The notes: generated from the sequence alone by a model not told the origin. DNA of 64,000 nucleotides from Planctomycetota bacterium (GCA_029259715.1 JAJDEP010000006.1:1-64000); one strand, 5' to 3'; positions 44,403-53,724 are shown, counted from the stretch's first letter. Made by a program: numbers and translations.

Positions 44403-47400
44403 CCGAGTCCAAGTTCCCGCCGCGACCGCTGGGCAAGCTCGACCCGCTGCTCATCTCCCAGGGCCTGGGCGCGTTCAACGACAACGCGTTCAAGATGATC
44501 GTCGCGCTGCTCGCCATGGGCGCGGCCGAGACGGCGCTCAGGGCCGCGGCCGGCGGCGATGCGGTGGACATCGGCGTGCTCGAGACCGCACGCCAGTGGG
44601 AGACCACCAAGGCCTTCGTGATCTTCACGCTCCCCCTGATGCTCGTTTCCCTGCCGGCGTGCGCCCTCGCCGACTCCCTCAGCAAGCGCAACCTCATCGT
44701 CGCGCTGAAGGTCTTCGAGATCGGGCTCATGGCGTTGGGCGCCTGGCTGCTCTTCGCCGATGAGGTCGCCATGGGCGGCCTGCTCACGGTGCTCGCGCTC
44801 ATGGGCGTGCAGAGCGCCCTGTTCAGCCCGGCCAAGTACGGCATCCTGCCCGAGCTGCTGCCCCACGAACGCCTGTCGGAAGGCAACGGCGTGCTCGAGA
44901 TGTGGACCTTCGTGGCCATCATCGCGGGCACGGCGGCGGGCGCACCGCTGATCGCCATGAGCGACAGTTCACCCGGCCCGGCGGGCGTGGTGCTCGCGGG
45001 GCTCGCCGTGGTCGGCTTCCTCGCGGCGCGGGGCCTCGCCCGCGTGCCGCCCGCCGTGGAGGTCGGTAAGTCCCGCGGCATGACCGCGGCCGTGAGCGGC
45101 GCCTGGCGCGTGCTCCGGCGCGACCGCGTGCTCTGGCTCTCGATGCTCGGCCTGACGTTCTTCTGGGGCACCGCGAGCCTGCTCGGCCAGGACGTGCTGG
45201 TCTACACCCAGGGCATCATCGACAGCAACGGCAGCAGCGACTGGCTCGCCTCGGTGCCCCTCGCCGTGCTCGGGCTCGGCACCGGCCTCGGCAGCTTCGC
45301 CGCCGGCAAGCTCTCGGGCGGCAAGGTCGAGTTCGGGCTGATCCCCCTCGGGGCCATCGGCATGGCCTCCGCGTGCCTGGCCCTCGGCGTGCTCGGACCC
45401 GGCCTGACCGGGACCATGGTGCTGCTCGGCATCCTCGGCGCGTGCGGCGGGCTCATCGTCGTGCCCACCAACGCGCTGCTGCAGTGGCGCGCGCCCGCGA
45501 GCCGACGCGGCGCCGTCATCGCCCTGTCCAACGTGTTCGTGTTCGCCGGCATCCTGGCCGGGTCGTTGGTGGCGGGCGGCCTCTCGTCACTCGGCATGTC
45601 GGCCCAGGGCATCCTCATTGCCACGGCCGTCGCCGCCCTGATCGGCACGGTGTGGGCCATCAAGCTGCTGCCCCAGGCGCTGCTCCGTCTCGCCCTGGTA
45701 TTGCTCACCCACACGCTCTACCGCCTGCGCGTGGTCGGCCGCGCGCGGGTGCCCACCGACGGCGGTGTGCTGCTCGTGCCCAACCACGTCTCCCTGGTGG
45801 ACGGGCTGTTCATCCTCGCGGCCGTCGACCGTCCCGTGCGCTTCATCGTCGACGCCGGCTACTACCAGCACCGCTTCCTGCGCCCGTTCATGAAGGCGCT
45901 CAACGCCCTGCCCATTTCGACGTCCGGCGGGCCCAAACAGATCCTGCACGCCTTCCGCGAGGCGGGCCGGGCCCTCGACCGGGGCGAGATGGTGTGCATC
46001 TTCGCCGAGGGGCAGATCACGCGCACGGGCATGCTGCTGCCCTTCCGACGCGGCCTCGAACGGATCGTCAAGGGCCGCAAGGCCGCCGTCATGCCGGTGA
46101 ACCTCGACCGGGTGTGGGGCAGCCTGTTCAGCCACTCGCACGGACGCTTCGTCAGCAAGATCCCGCGCAAGATCCCCTACCCGGTGACGGTGACCTTCGG
46201 CGAGCCGCTCTCGAGTGACACGCCGGTGCACGTCCTGCGCCGGGCCGTGCACGAGCTGAGCCAACAGGGCTGGCACGCGCGCAAGCGCGACATGCGTCCG
46301 CTGCACCGCACCTTCGTGCGCATGGCCCGCTGGCGCCCCTTCGCCACGGTGTTCACCGACGCCGTGCGCGGCACGGTCTCGCGCTACAAGGCCGTCACCG
46401 GCGCCATCGTCATCGCCCGGGCCATGCGCCCGCGCTGGGACGGCACCGCCTGCGTCGGCATCATGCTGCCGCCGAGCACCGCCGGCGCCCTGTGCAACAT
46501 CGCCGCCGCCCTCGCCGGCAAGACCGTGGTGAACCTGAACTTCACCGCCGGCTCCGACGGCATGGCCTCGGCCTGCCGCCAGGCCGACCTGCACGCCGTG
46601 CTCACCAGCAAGGTCTTCCTGCACAAGGCCAAGCTCGAGATGCCCGACAACGTCGAGGCCATCTACCTCGAGGACGTGGCCGCCAACATCTCCGGAACGT
46701 CCAAGCTGCGTGCCGCGCTGTGGCCCCTGTTCCCGACGGGATCGCTCGAACGCAGCTGCGGCGCCCGGGCCCGTCCGCGCATGGACGACACGGTCACCAT
46801 CATCTTCAGCAGCGGCACCACCGGCGAGCCCAAGGGCGTGCTGCTCAGCCACTTCAACGTCGAGAGCAACGTCCAGGGCATCGGCCAGGTGCTGCGCTTC
46901 GAGAAGACCGACAGCATGCTCGGCGTGCTGCCGCTGTTCCACAGCTTCGGCTACATGACCATGTGGGCCATCCCCAACCTCGGGGGCGCCATCGTCTTCC
47001 ATCCCAACCCGCTCGACGCGGTAGCCGTGGGCGAGTTGGTGCACCACCACCGGGTCACGCTGTTGCTGGCCACGCCGACCTTCCTGCAGATGTACCTGCG
47101 CCGCTGCACGCCGGGCCAGTTCGGCTCGCTGCGCATCGTCATCGTGGGCGCGGAGAAGCTCAGCCCGCGCCTGGCCCAGGCCTTCGAGGATCACTTCGGC
47201 CTGCGCCCGCTCGAGGGTTACGGCACCACCGAGTGCTCACCGGTCATCGCGGCCTCGGTGCCCGACTACCGCAGCTCGGGCTTCTTCCAGCCGGGCAGCC
47301 GGCGCGGGTTCGTGGGTCAGCCCCTGCCCGGAGTCGCGGTGCGGATCGTCGACCCCGACACCTACGAGCCCCTGCCGCCCCTCGAACCGGGCATGCTGCT

Positions 47401-47872
47401 GGTGCTCGGGCCCAACGTCATGCAGGGCTACCTCAACCGGCCCGACCTCACCGCCGAGGTCATGCACGAGGGCTGGTACGTCACCGGCGACATCGCCTAC
47501 ATGGACGAGGACGGCTTCGTGCGCATCACCGACCGCCTCTCGCGCTTCAGCAAGATCGGCGGCGAGATGGTGCCCCACGGCCGGCTCGAGGAAGAGCTGC
47601 ATCGCATCGTGGGCAGCGAGATCCAGGTCTTCGCGGTGACGGCCGTCCCCGACGAGCGCAAGGGCGAAGTGCTGGTCGTGCTGCACACCCTCGACGAGGA
47701 GCAGGTCGACGAGGTCTACGAGAAGTTGCGGGCCGGCGACCTGCCCAACCTGTTCGTGCCCAAGCGCGGACATTTCATCGGCATCGACGCTCTTCCGGTT
47801 CTGGGCACTGGCAAGCTCGACTTGCGCACGGCCAAGAGCCTCGCCGCCGAGGCCATCGCCGGCGCAGGCTGA
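44399..47872 (+). CDS. aas: LplT-PlsC-acyl-ACP/CoA ligase fusion (Aas-like)
   Basis: 1157 aa in three modules. Residues 1 to about 415: an MFS-type lysophospholipid flippase (LplT) opening with 'QGLGAFNDNAFKMIVALL'. About 430-620: a PlsC acyltransferase with the HX4D motif at His463 ('PNHVSLVDGLF') and 'IFAEGQITRTG'. About 650-1157: an AMP-forming ligase ('IIFSSGTTGEPKGVLLSHF', 'GYGTTECSPV', 'YVTGDIAYMDEDGFVRITDR'). The fused system imports lysophospholipid, activates a fatty acid and re-acylates it. The length equals that of known triple fusions. Confidence 0.9.
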   Translation: MTESKFPPRPLGKLDPLLISQGLGAFNDNAFKMIVALLAMGAAETALRAAAGGDAVDIGVLETARQWETTKAFVIFTLPLMLVSLPACALADSLSKRNLIVALKVFEIGLMALGAWLLFADEVAMGGLLTVLALMGVQSALFSPAKYGILPELLPHERLSEGNGVLEMWTFVAIIAGTAAGAPLIAMSDSSPGPAGVVLAGLAVVGFLAARGLARVPPAVEVGKSRGMTAAVSGAWRVLRRDRVLWLSMLGLTFFWGTASLLGQDVLVYTQGIIDSNGSSDWLASVPLAVLGLGTGLGSFAAGKLSGGKVEFGLIPLGAIGMASACLALGVLGPGLTGTMVLLGILGACGGLIVVPTNALLQWRAPASRRGAVIALSNVFVFAGILAGSLVAGGLSSLGMSAQGILIATAVAALIGTVWAIKLLPQALLRLALVLLTHTLYRLRVVGRARVPTDGGVLLVPNHVSLVDGLFILAAVDRPVRFIVDAGYYQHRFLRPFMKALNALPISTSGGPKQILHAFREAGRALDRGEMVCIFAEGQITRTGMLLPFRRGLERIVKGRKAAVMPVNLDRVWGSLFSHSHGRFVSKIPRKIPYPVTVTFGEPLSSDTPVHVLRRAVHELSQQGWHARKRDMRPLHRTFVRMARWRPFATVFTDAVRGTVSRYKAVTGAIVIARAMRPRWDGTACVGIMLPPSTAGALCNIAAALAGKTVVNLNFTAGSDGMASACRQADLHAVLTSKVFLHKAKLEMPDNVEAIYLEDVAANISGTSKLRAALWPLFPTGSLERSCGARARPRMDDTVTIIFSSGTTGEPKGVLLSHFNVESNVQGIGQVLRFEKTDSMLGVLPLFHSFGYMTMWAIPNLGGAIVFHPNPLDAVAVGELVHHHRVTLLLATPTFLQMYLRRCTPGQFGSLRIVIVGAEKLSPRLAQAFEDHFGLRPLEGYGTTECSPVIAASVPDYRSSGFFQPGSRRGFVGQPLPGVAVRIVDPDTYEPLPPLEPGMLLVLGPNVMQGYLNRPDLTAEVMHEGWYVTGDIAYMDEDGFVRITDRLSRFSKIGGEMVPHGRLEEELHRIVGSEIQVFAVTAVPDERKGEVLVVLHTLDEEQVDEVYEKLRAGDLPNLFVPKRGHFIGIDALPVLGTGKLDLRTAKSLAAEAIAGAG

Positions 47873-47895
47873 AGCCGCCCCCGGGGGGGCCGGCT

Positions 47896-48675
47896 CTACC
47901 AGAGCGGCTCGCCGGTGTAGAGCGGCTCGGAACGGAACACGAAGCCGCCCGTCACGAACGACCCGAGGATCTTGGCCCCGCCGCGCTGGATGCGCTCGAT
48001 GGCCGACTCCACGTCCTTGCGGCTGGTCTTGCCCACGGCGATGACCAGCACCACTCCGTCGGCCACCTTGCCCATGTCCATCGCGTCGGCGAAGACCAGG
48101 CACGGCGGCGAGTCGATCAGCACATAGTCGTAACGCTGCTTGAGGTACGAGACGAGCGGCACCATGTATTCGCTGCTCGTGGCCTCGGGCACGTTGTCGG
48201 CGGGCCGGCCGGCGGTGATCAGCGAGAGGTTGGGCAGGTGGCTGCTCCGGATCACCCGCTCGGGCCCCACGCGATCGAGGAGCACGTCGGTGAGGCCGGG
48301 CGCGTCGCTGACGTTGAACATCTCGCCCAGGGACGGCACGCGCATGTCGCCGTCAATGAGGCACACCCGGGCCTCGGTCATCTCCGCGAGGCACAGGGCC
48401 ACGTTGGCCACCGTGATCGTCTTGCCCTCTTCGGGAAAGGCCGAGCCGAAGAGCATCACCCGCGAGGCGTCGCCCCCGGGCATGGCGAGCAGGTTCGTGC
48501 GGAAGGCCCGGTACTGTTCGGACTGCACGCTCTCGGGCTCGTGGCAGACGACCAGGCGCTCGTCGAAGGCGCGGGGATCGAGCAGGTCGCGGCGCGCGGA
48601 CGCGCCCGGGGACCCGGGCGGGCTCGGAGAGTCGGGCGGGCTCGGAAACTCGGACGGGCTCGGGGGCTGGGGCAT
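47896..48675 (-). CDS. CpsD/CapB-type BY-kinase-like ATPase
   Basis: 259 aa. After a Pro/Ser-rich low-complexity N-terminus (residues 1-25) comes 'SEQYRAFRTNLL', the entry helix of this family. Walker A is 'GSAFPEEGKTITVANVA', Walker A-prime 'VCLIDGDMRVPSL', Walker B 'YDYVLIDSPP'. The C-terminus has only one Tyr and no Tyr cluster, so classical autophosphorylation there seems unlikely. Such ATPases regulate polysaccharide chain length with a Wzc-type membrane partner, which is absent nearby. The start has GAGGA ahead; an inverted repeat AGGTGC-N2-GCACCT lies about 15-28 nt upstream. Confidence 0.8.
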   Translation of the reverse strand: MPQPPSPSEFPSPPDSPSPPGSPGASARRDLLDPRAFDERLVVCHEPESVQSEQYRAFRTNLLAMPGGDASRVMLFGSAFPEEGKTITVANVALCLAEMTEARVCLIDGDMRVPSLGEMFNVSDAPGLTDVLLDRVGPERVIRSSHLPNLSLITAGRPADNVPEATSSEYMVPLVSYLKQRYDYVLIDSPPCLVFADAMDMGKVADGVVLVIAVGKTSRKDVESAIERIQRGGAKILGSFVTGGFVFRSEPLYTGEPLW

Positions 48676-48778
48676 CGCGGATCCTCACAAGGTGCAAGCA
48701 CCTCATCGGCCAGCGGACCCCGCGGAGTTGACCCTCGCCGGGAGGGCGCGGGCTTGCCTGTCCCGCGTGCGACGGGCC

Positions 48779-49414
48779 TCAGGGCAGGTCGATCAGCTCC
48801 TGGTAGACCACCCGGGACGAGCGGCAGTCAGTCACACGCAGGAACAGGTAGGGCCGCGCCCGGGCGTCGGCACCGGTGCCGTGGACGCGATCGCCCACGC
48901 GACCGTGGACCGCGAAGCAGACCTCGAAGGCGCCGTGCAGGGCCTGCCGGCACATGACCGAGAGGGTGTCGCCGGGGGCGGCGGCGAAGTCGGCCACGGC
49001 CGGGTCGGCGGTGACCACCTCGTGGGCGGTGACGCTCCAATCCCCGCTCTCCGCGAGGTGCTCCTCGATCAACGTCACCAGCGGTTCGGCGTCGTCGCCG
49101 GGAGCCGCGCCCGACTGCCAGGCCACGCCGGCCACCGCGATGTGAGGACAGTGCTCGGGCAGATTGACGACCACACGGCTCTGACTCAAACCGCCGGCCC
49201 AACGCTGGACGGCGAGGGACAGGTCGGTGCCGCGGATCTCACCGCCGCTGGCCGCCGAGCGCCCCGACTGCGGCTTGTCGCCCACCGACTCGATAATGCG
49301 ATCGCCGATGGACTCGATCAGGCTGCAGCCCGGCAACACCACGAGCAGCAGCGTCGCGCTCAGGGTCGCGCTCAGCGCCGCGCCCGGGTTCGGGGCCCAC
49401 CCGAGCAGGCGCAT
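48779..49414 (-). CDS. Lipoprotein of unknown function
   Basis: 211 aa from the ATG at 49414; a TTG at 49456 would add 14 residues and is closer to the upstream BMC gene. The signal 'LSATLSATLLLVVLPGC' ends in a lipobox Cys. The mature part has four Cys ('EHCPHI', 'VMCRQALHGAFEVC', 'TDC') that could form disulfides and mixed beta structure; it ends 'RVVYQELIDLP'. The family is not recognised. It lies 22-64 nt after the BMC shell gene on the same strand. Confidence 0.65.
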   Translation of the reverse strand: MRLLGWAPNPGAALSATLSATLLLVVLPGCSLIESIGDRIIESVGDKPQSGRSAASGGEIRGTDLSLAVQRWAGGLSQSRVVVNLPEHCPHIAVAGVAWQSGAAPGDDAEPLVTLIEEHLAESGDWSVTAHEVVTADPAVADFAAAPGDTLSVMCRQALHGAFEVCFAVHGRVGDRVHGTGADARARPYLFLRVTDCRSSRVVYQELIDLP

Positions 49415-49478
49415 GACCGCGGGGATCGCAGCGGCCCGTCGCAACGCTGCCGACAAACCCCGGCCCCGGCTCCCGACG

Positions 49479-50129
49479 TCAGCGGACGTCGACGAGCTCC
49501 TCGTTGGGCCGCCCCGCGATGTTGGACAACGCGGCCTCGGCCGCGGCCGCGGCCTCCTTGATCTCGTCGTCGCCGCCGGCCAGGTACAGCCGCCCGTAGG
49601 CGCCGAAGGTCACGACCTCGAGCAGCCGGATGGGCGACGCCTTCTCGGCCTCGTTCGCGGCGATGAGCGCGTAGCCCGCCGGGTGCGTCTCGAGGATGTA
49701 CAGCGACTGCCCCTTGAGGATGGCGTCGCCATGGCGGAAGCGGTTGATCAACATGGTCTGGTAGGCGTCGGTGCCCGTGATGATCTCGCTGGTGACGACC
49801 TGCGGGGTGAGCCGATCCTCCACCGTCTTGCCGAGGAAGTTGAGGATGGCGTCGCCGGCGGCGCGCACGTCGCCCTGGTCGTCGGCGTGCACCTCGAGGC
49901 AGCCGAAGGCCCGCTCGACGATCTGCATGCCCGGCCGCACCGACGAGTTCTTGAGCGCCACGTCGGTGATGCGGTTGATCGAGATGCCCGGCTTGACCTC
50001 GACGAACAGCGAGGCCTGCTCCTCGACGGGCAGATAGCCCTGGGACACGGTCGCCAGGAAGCTGGCGAGCTGCGGCTGGAGCACGTCGATGTAGGTGAAC
50101 GTGCGCAGGTCGATGTCACGGGCGGCCAT
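49479..50129 (-). CDS. Tandem-domain microcompartment shell protein (BMC-T)
   Basis: 216 aa with two BMC folds. The first (about 45-105) contains 'GISINRITDVALKNSSVRPG ... FGCLEVHADDQGDVRAAGDAI'; the second (about 145-205) contains 'LETHPAGYALIAANEAEKA ... AYGRLYLAGGDDEIKEAAAAA'. The N-terminus 'LRTFTYIDVLQPQLASFLATVSQGYLP' closely resembles what I recall of the BMC-T2 shell trimers of Haliangium ochraceum, which stack and gate large pores. No other shell gene is in the window. The start at 50129 is preferred; an in-frame ATG at 50141 is possible. It is divergent from the tryptophan-degradation genes. Confidence 0.85.
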   Translation of the reverse strand: MAARDIDLRTFTYIDVLQPQLASFLATVSQGYLPVEEQASLFVEVKPGISINRITDVALKNSSVRPGMQIVERAFGCLEVHADDQGDVRAAGDAILNFLGKTVEDRLTPQVVTSEIITGTDAYQTMLINRFRHGDAILKGQSLYILETHPAGYALIAANEAEKASPIRLLEVVTFGAYGRLYLAGGDDEIKEAAAAAEAALSNIAGRPNEELVDVR

Positions 50130-50225
50130 GGCGGCTATCATGTCGCCGCCGCCGGACGGACGCAACCGACCGCCGGACGAGCGCAACGCGGGCCACACGG
50201 CGCGGCACCCTGGGGAGCAAGACCG
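50130..50225. promoter_or_regulatory. Divergent spacer with direct repeats 21 nt apart
   Basis: Two 16-nt copies, GCCGGACGGACGCAAC (50151-50166) and GCCGGACGAGCGCAAC (50172-50187), are 14/16 identical with starts 21 nt apart (two helical turns). They are well placed to be a regulator site shared by the BMC gene and pepP. Core promoter boxes are not obvious. Confidence 0.45.
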
Positions 50226-51599
50226 ATGAATCCGTCCATGGCGGCAGCCCACCGGAAGACGTTCGTGGCGGCAATGGCCGCCGGCGGCGGCGGCGTGGCG
50301 ATCTTCCGCACCGGCCCCGAGAAGGTCCGCAACCGCGACGTGCACTTCCCCTTCCGGCCGGACAGCGACTTCTGGTACCTGACCGCGTTTCCCGAGCCCG
50401 ATGCGGTGGCGGTGCTCATCGCCGCCCCCGACGGCGAGGACAACGGCGCGGCGAGCAGCGACCGCTTCGTGCTCTTCGTGCGGCCCAAGGACCCCGAGAT
50501 GGAGACCTGGCACGGTCGCCGCGCGGGCATCGACGGGGCCACCGCCCTCTACGGCGCCGACGAGGCCCACTCCATCGACGACCTCGACGCCGAACTGCCC
50601 AAGCTGCTGCGCGGCGCGGCGCGCCTGTTCTACCGCACGGGTGACGCCGGCTCGGAGGACTTCGACCGTAAGCTGCTCAGCTCGCTGCAGCAGATGTACG
50701 CGCGCACCCGCGACGGCGTCACCGGGCCCGCCACCATCGTCGAGCCCGGCACGTTGCTGCACGAACAGCGCCTGGTGAAGACGGCCGACGAGATCGCCGT
50801 GCTGCGGAGAGCCTCGGTCATCACCGTGGAGGGCCACCGCGCCGTGGCCGCCGCCCTCAACCCCGGCATGTACGAGTACGAGCTGGAGGCCACGGTGAAC
50901 GGCGTGTTCCGTCGTCGCGGCGGCTGGGGACCGGGGTACCCGTCCATCGTGGCGGGCGGCGACAACGCCACGATCCTGCACTACACCGAGAACGACCAGC
51001 CCATCGCCGACGGCGCGCTGCTGCTCGTCGACGCCGGGTGCGAGGTGGACGGCTACACCGCCGACGTGACCCGTTGCTATCCCGCCTCGGGCCGCTTTAC
51101 CGACGCGCAGAAGGCGCTGTACGAGGTGGTCCTGGAAGCCGAGCTGCGCGGCATCGGCCGGGTCGCCCCGGGCAACACCTTCCACTCGGTCCACGAGGAG
51201 GCGCGCCGGGCCCTGATCGAGGGCATGCTCGCGATTGGACTCCTCACCGGAAGTCTCGACGAGGTGCTCGAGGGCGGCGCCGACCAGCGCTTCTTCATGC
51301 ACAAGACCAGCCACTGGCTCGGCATCGACGTCCACGACGTGGGCAAATACTGGACCGACGGCGCCGAGGCCGACAAGACCTCCCGCCCCTTGCAAGCGGG
51401 AATGGTGCTCACCGTCGAGCCGGGCCTCTACATCGCCGCCGACGACGAGACGGCGCCCGAGGAGTTCCGCGGCATCGGCATCCGCATCGAGGACGACGTG
51501 CTCGTCACCGCCGACGGACACGAGGTGCTCACCGGCGACGCGCCCAAGACCATCGCGGACGTCGAGGCCGCCTGCGCGGCCGGGGCGGGTGCGCGATGA
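50226..51599 (+). CDS. pepP: Xaa-Pro aminopeptidase (aminopeptidase P)
   Basis: 457 aa. N-terminal AMP_N domain ('FPFRPDSDFWYLTAFPEPDAV'), then the M24 pita-bread domain. Metal ligands lie in 'LLVDAGCEVDGYTADVTR', 'FFMHKTSHWLGIDVHDVG', 'LTVEPGLYI' and 'IGIRIEDDVLV', the order and spacing of dinuclear PepP. It removes N-terminal residues before proline. GGGGAG precedes the ATG. It overlaps the kynureninase gene by ATGA; the functional link to tryptophan breakdown is not obvious beyond peptide-derived amino-acid supply. Confidence 0.9.
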   Translation: MNPSMAAAHRKTFVAAMAAGGGGVAIFRTGPEKVRNRDVHFPFRPDSDFWYLTAFPEPDAVAVLIAAPDGEDNGAASSDRFVLFVRPKDPEMETWHGRRAGIDGATALYGADEAHSIDDLDAELPKLLRGAARLFYRTGDAGSEDFDRKLLSSLQQMYARTRDGVTGPATIVEPGTLLHEQRLVKTADEIAVLRRASVITVEGHRAVAAALNPGMYEYELEATVNGVFRRRGGWGPGYPSIVAGGDNATILHYTENDQPIADGALLLVDAGCEVDGYTADVTRCYPASGRFTDAQKALYEVVLEAELRGIGRVAPGNTFHSVHEEARRALIEGMLAIGLLTGSLDEVLEGGADQRFFMHKTSHWLGIDVHDVGKYWTDGAEADKTSRPLQAGMVLTVEPGLYIAADDETAPEEFRGIGIRIEDDVLVTADGHEVLTGDAPKTIADVEAACAAGAGAR

Positions 51600-52783
51600 C
51601 CGACCCGCTGCTCGCCTGGCGCGACCGCTTCCCGATCCTCGAGCACTCGACTTATCTCATCAGCCATTCGCTGGGGGCCATGCCCGCGGCGGTGGAGACG
51701 CACCTGGCCGAGTACGCCGAGATCTGGAAGACCCGCGGCATCCGCGCCTGGGCCGAGGGCTGGTGGGACATGCCCATCACCGCCGGCAACCGGCTCGCCA
51801 CCATCATCGACGCGCCCGAGGGCTCGGTGGTCATGCACCAGAACGTCTCGGTGATCCAGGGGCTGGTGGCCTCGGCCCTGGCGTTCGAGGCGCCGCGCAA
51901 CCGCGTGGTCTACACGTCGATGAACTTCCCCACCGTCATGTACGTGTGGGAGGCCCAGCGGCGTCGCGGCGCCGAGATCGTCACGGTGCCCAGCCCCGAC
52001 GGCGTGGGCGTCCCCACCGAGGACCTGCTCGCCGCCATCGACGAGCGCACGCTCATCGTTCCCATCAGCCACGTGCTGTTCCAGACGGGCTACCAGCAGG
52101 ACGCTCGGGCCGTCATCGCCCGGGCCCACGAGGTGGGCGCGCTGGTGCTGCTCGATTGCTACCAGTCCACAGGGATCGTGCCGTTCAGCGTGCGCGACCT
52201 CGACGTCGACATGGTCTGCGGCGGGTCGGTGAAGTGGCTCTGCGGCGGACCCGGCGCGGGTTACCTCTACTGCAAGCCCGAGCTGCGCGACCGCCTGCAG
52301 CCCATGCTCACGGGCTGGATGGCCCACGCGGCGCCTTTCGCCTTCGAGACCGGCGAGCAGCGCTACGCCGAAGACGCCACGCGCCTGCTGCACGGCTCGC
52401 CCGCCGTGCCGGCCCTCTACGCCGCGCGGGCCGGCCACGAGATCATCGCGGAGATCGGCGTCGCGGCCATCCGCGCGAAGAGCCTGGCCCAGACCACCCG
52501 CTTCCTCGAACGCGCCGCCGAGCGCGGCTACGGCACCTCGTCGCCGAGCGACCCCGAGCGCCGGGGCGGCACCGTCACGCTGCAGGTCGACCACGCGCCC
52601 GCGGTGGTGAAGGCCCTGGCCGACCGCGAGATCCTGGTGGACTGCCGGCCGGACGTCGGCCTGCGCATCTCGCCCCACTTCTACACCCGCGACGACGAAC
52701 TCGACCTGTGCCTCGACGCCATCGACGAGATCCTGGCCAGCGGCGCCTGGGAACCGCACGCCGCCGGCACTGCGGCCTACTGA
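51596..52783 (+). CDS. kynU: Kynureninase-like PLP enzyme
   Basis: 395 aa, aminotransferase class V fold. 'TYLISHSLGAMP' and 'WAEGWWDMP' match the kynureninase N-terminal region; the PLP Lys is 213 in 'GGSVKWLCGGPGAGYLY', closely like kynureninase; 'LLDCYQSTGIVPF' provides the PLP-ring Asp at 187; 'RPDVGLRISPHFYTRDDEL' matches the C-terminal substrate region. It should cleave kynurenine to anthranilate and alanine. Slightly shorter than the human and Pseudomonas enzymes. Context with TDO and an aryl-CoA ligase supports the call; other class V lyases are possible alternatives. Confidence 0.8.
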   Translation: MTDPLLAWRDRFPILEHSTYLISHSLGAMPAAVETHLAEYAEIWKTRGIRAWAEGWWDMPITAGNRLATIIDAPEGSVVMHQNVSVIQGLVASALAFEAPRNRVVYTSMNFPTVMYVWEAQRRRGAEIVTVPSPDGVGVPTEDLLAAIDERTLIVPISHVLFQTGYQQDARAVIARAHEVGALVLLDCYQSTGIVPFSVRDLDVDMVCGGSVKWLCGGPGAGYLYCKPELRDRLQPMLTGWMAHAAPFAFETGEQRYAEDATRLLHGSPAVPALYAARAGHEIIAEIGVAAIRAKSLAQTTRFLERAAERGYGTSSPSDPERRGGTVTLQVDHAPAVVKALADREILVDCRPDVGLRISPHFYTRDDELDLCLDAIDEILASGAWEPHAAGTAAY

Positions 52784-52790
52784 CACCGTG

Positions 52791-53603
52791 ATGCGCCTCA
52801 CGGCCGCCCTCGCGGCGGCGAGTCTCGTCGGGTGCAGTCTGATACCCGGCGGACCGTCGTCCGCCTCCGACACGCGCCCCGCCGCTGCGACCTTCGCGGC
52901 CGCGTCACCCGCCGCCACAGCCCCCGCCGCCACCCCGCAGCGCCCGGGCCTCTCCTTCGACAGCAACACCACCGCCCCCGGCACCTTCGAGCTCGAGCTG
53001 GGCGCCACCGTTGACTTCGGCGACACACGCGAGACGCCGCTCACGCTCAAGTACGGCGCCGGTCCGCGCACCGAAGTCTGGCTCGGCTGGACGCCGTACG
53101 TGCAGGTCAAGCAGCGCGGCACCGACGACACCGGCGTCGGCGACTCCGCGCTCGGCATCCGCCACCGCTTCCATGAGGCGGACGACTGGGCGGCCGCCGC
53201 ACAGGTCTCGGCCAAGTTCCCCACCGGGAGCCACTCGGCCGGTATCACCAACGGAGAAGTGGACGTCTACGCCGCGGTCACCGCCAACGGCGCACGCGGA
53301 CCGTGGTTCTGGACCACCTACTACCAGTTTGGACTGCTGGGCCAGACCGATGGCCACGGCCGCGACAGCCAGCACGGCGTGGCCCTGGTGGGCGGCCGCT
53401 CGCTCAACGACCGCATGTCGGCCCTGCTCGAGGTCGCCGGCCTGTTCAGCCATGCGCTCGACGATCCGGTGTTCACCACGGCCGCCGTGACCTGGAGCCG
53501 CGACCCCAGCGTCGTGTGGGATGCCGGCGTCGAGCTCGGACTCAACGACGCCGCCGCCGACGCACGGCTGTTCCTCGGCGCCACCATCAACTTCGGGCGC
53601 TGA
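52791..53603 (+). CDS. Outer-membrane beta-barrel (Phenol_MetA_deg-like) lipoprotein
   Basis: 270 aa. Lipobox 'AASLVGC' about 15 residues in, an Ala/Thr/Pro-rich linker to about residue 45, then a predicted barrel with alternating strands ('TFELELGATVDFGD', 'GPRTEVWLGWTPYVQV', 'EVDVYAAVTANGARGPW', ending 'LFLGATINFGR'). It resembles the MetA-pathway/Phenol_MetA_deg transporter-like family, which often sits beside aromatic catabolism genes. It may admit aromatic substrates. GTG one codon earlier is an alternative start. Confidence 0.7.
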   Translation: MRLTAALAAASLVGCSLIPGGPSSASDTRPAAATFAAASPAATAPAATPQRPGLSFDSNTTAPGTFELELGATVDFGDTRETPLTLKYGAGPRTEVWLGWTPYVQVKQRGTDDTGVGDSALGIRHRFHEADDWAAAAQVSAKFPTGSHSAGITNGEVDVYAAVTANGARGPWFWTTYYQFGLLGQTDGHGRDSQHGVALVGGRSLNDRMSALLEVAGLFSHALDDPVFTTAAVTWSRDPSVVWDAGVELGLNDAAADARLFLGATINFGR

Positions 53604-53658
53604 CGCCGGCGGGGACCGCCCGCGCCGGACGCCGAACCCCGGCGCAGGCATGCCGGCC

Positions 53659-53676
53659 GGCCGCGATTGCGCGGCC
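53659..53676. terminator. GGCCGCG-ATTG-CGCGGCC hairpin
   Basis: A perfect 7-bp stem with a 4-nt loop, 56 nt after the barrel gene. It overlaps the -35 hexamer of the promoter for the dioxygenase gene, so it may end one unit just before the next begins. Confidence 0.45.
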
Positions 53677-53696
53677 CGAGGGCCGAGACGTATCCT
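53667..53696 (+). promoter_or_regulatory. Promoter of the tryptophan dioxygenase unit
   Basis: TTGCGC (53667-53672) and TATCCT (53691-53696) are 18 nt apart, 28 nt before the TTG start at 53725. A second promoter here would let the dioxygenase, CoA ligase and amidohydrolase genes be expressed apart from pepP-kynU. Confidence 0.5.
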
Positions 53697-53724
53697 CGGC
53701 ACGCACTCACCCGAGGGACGCGCC

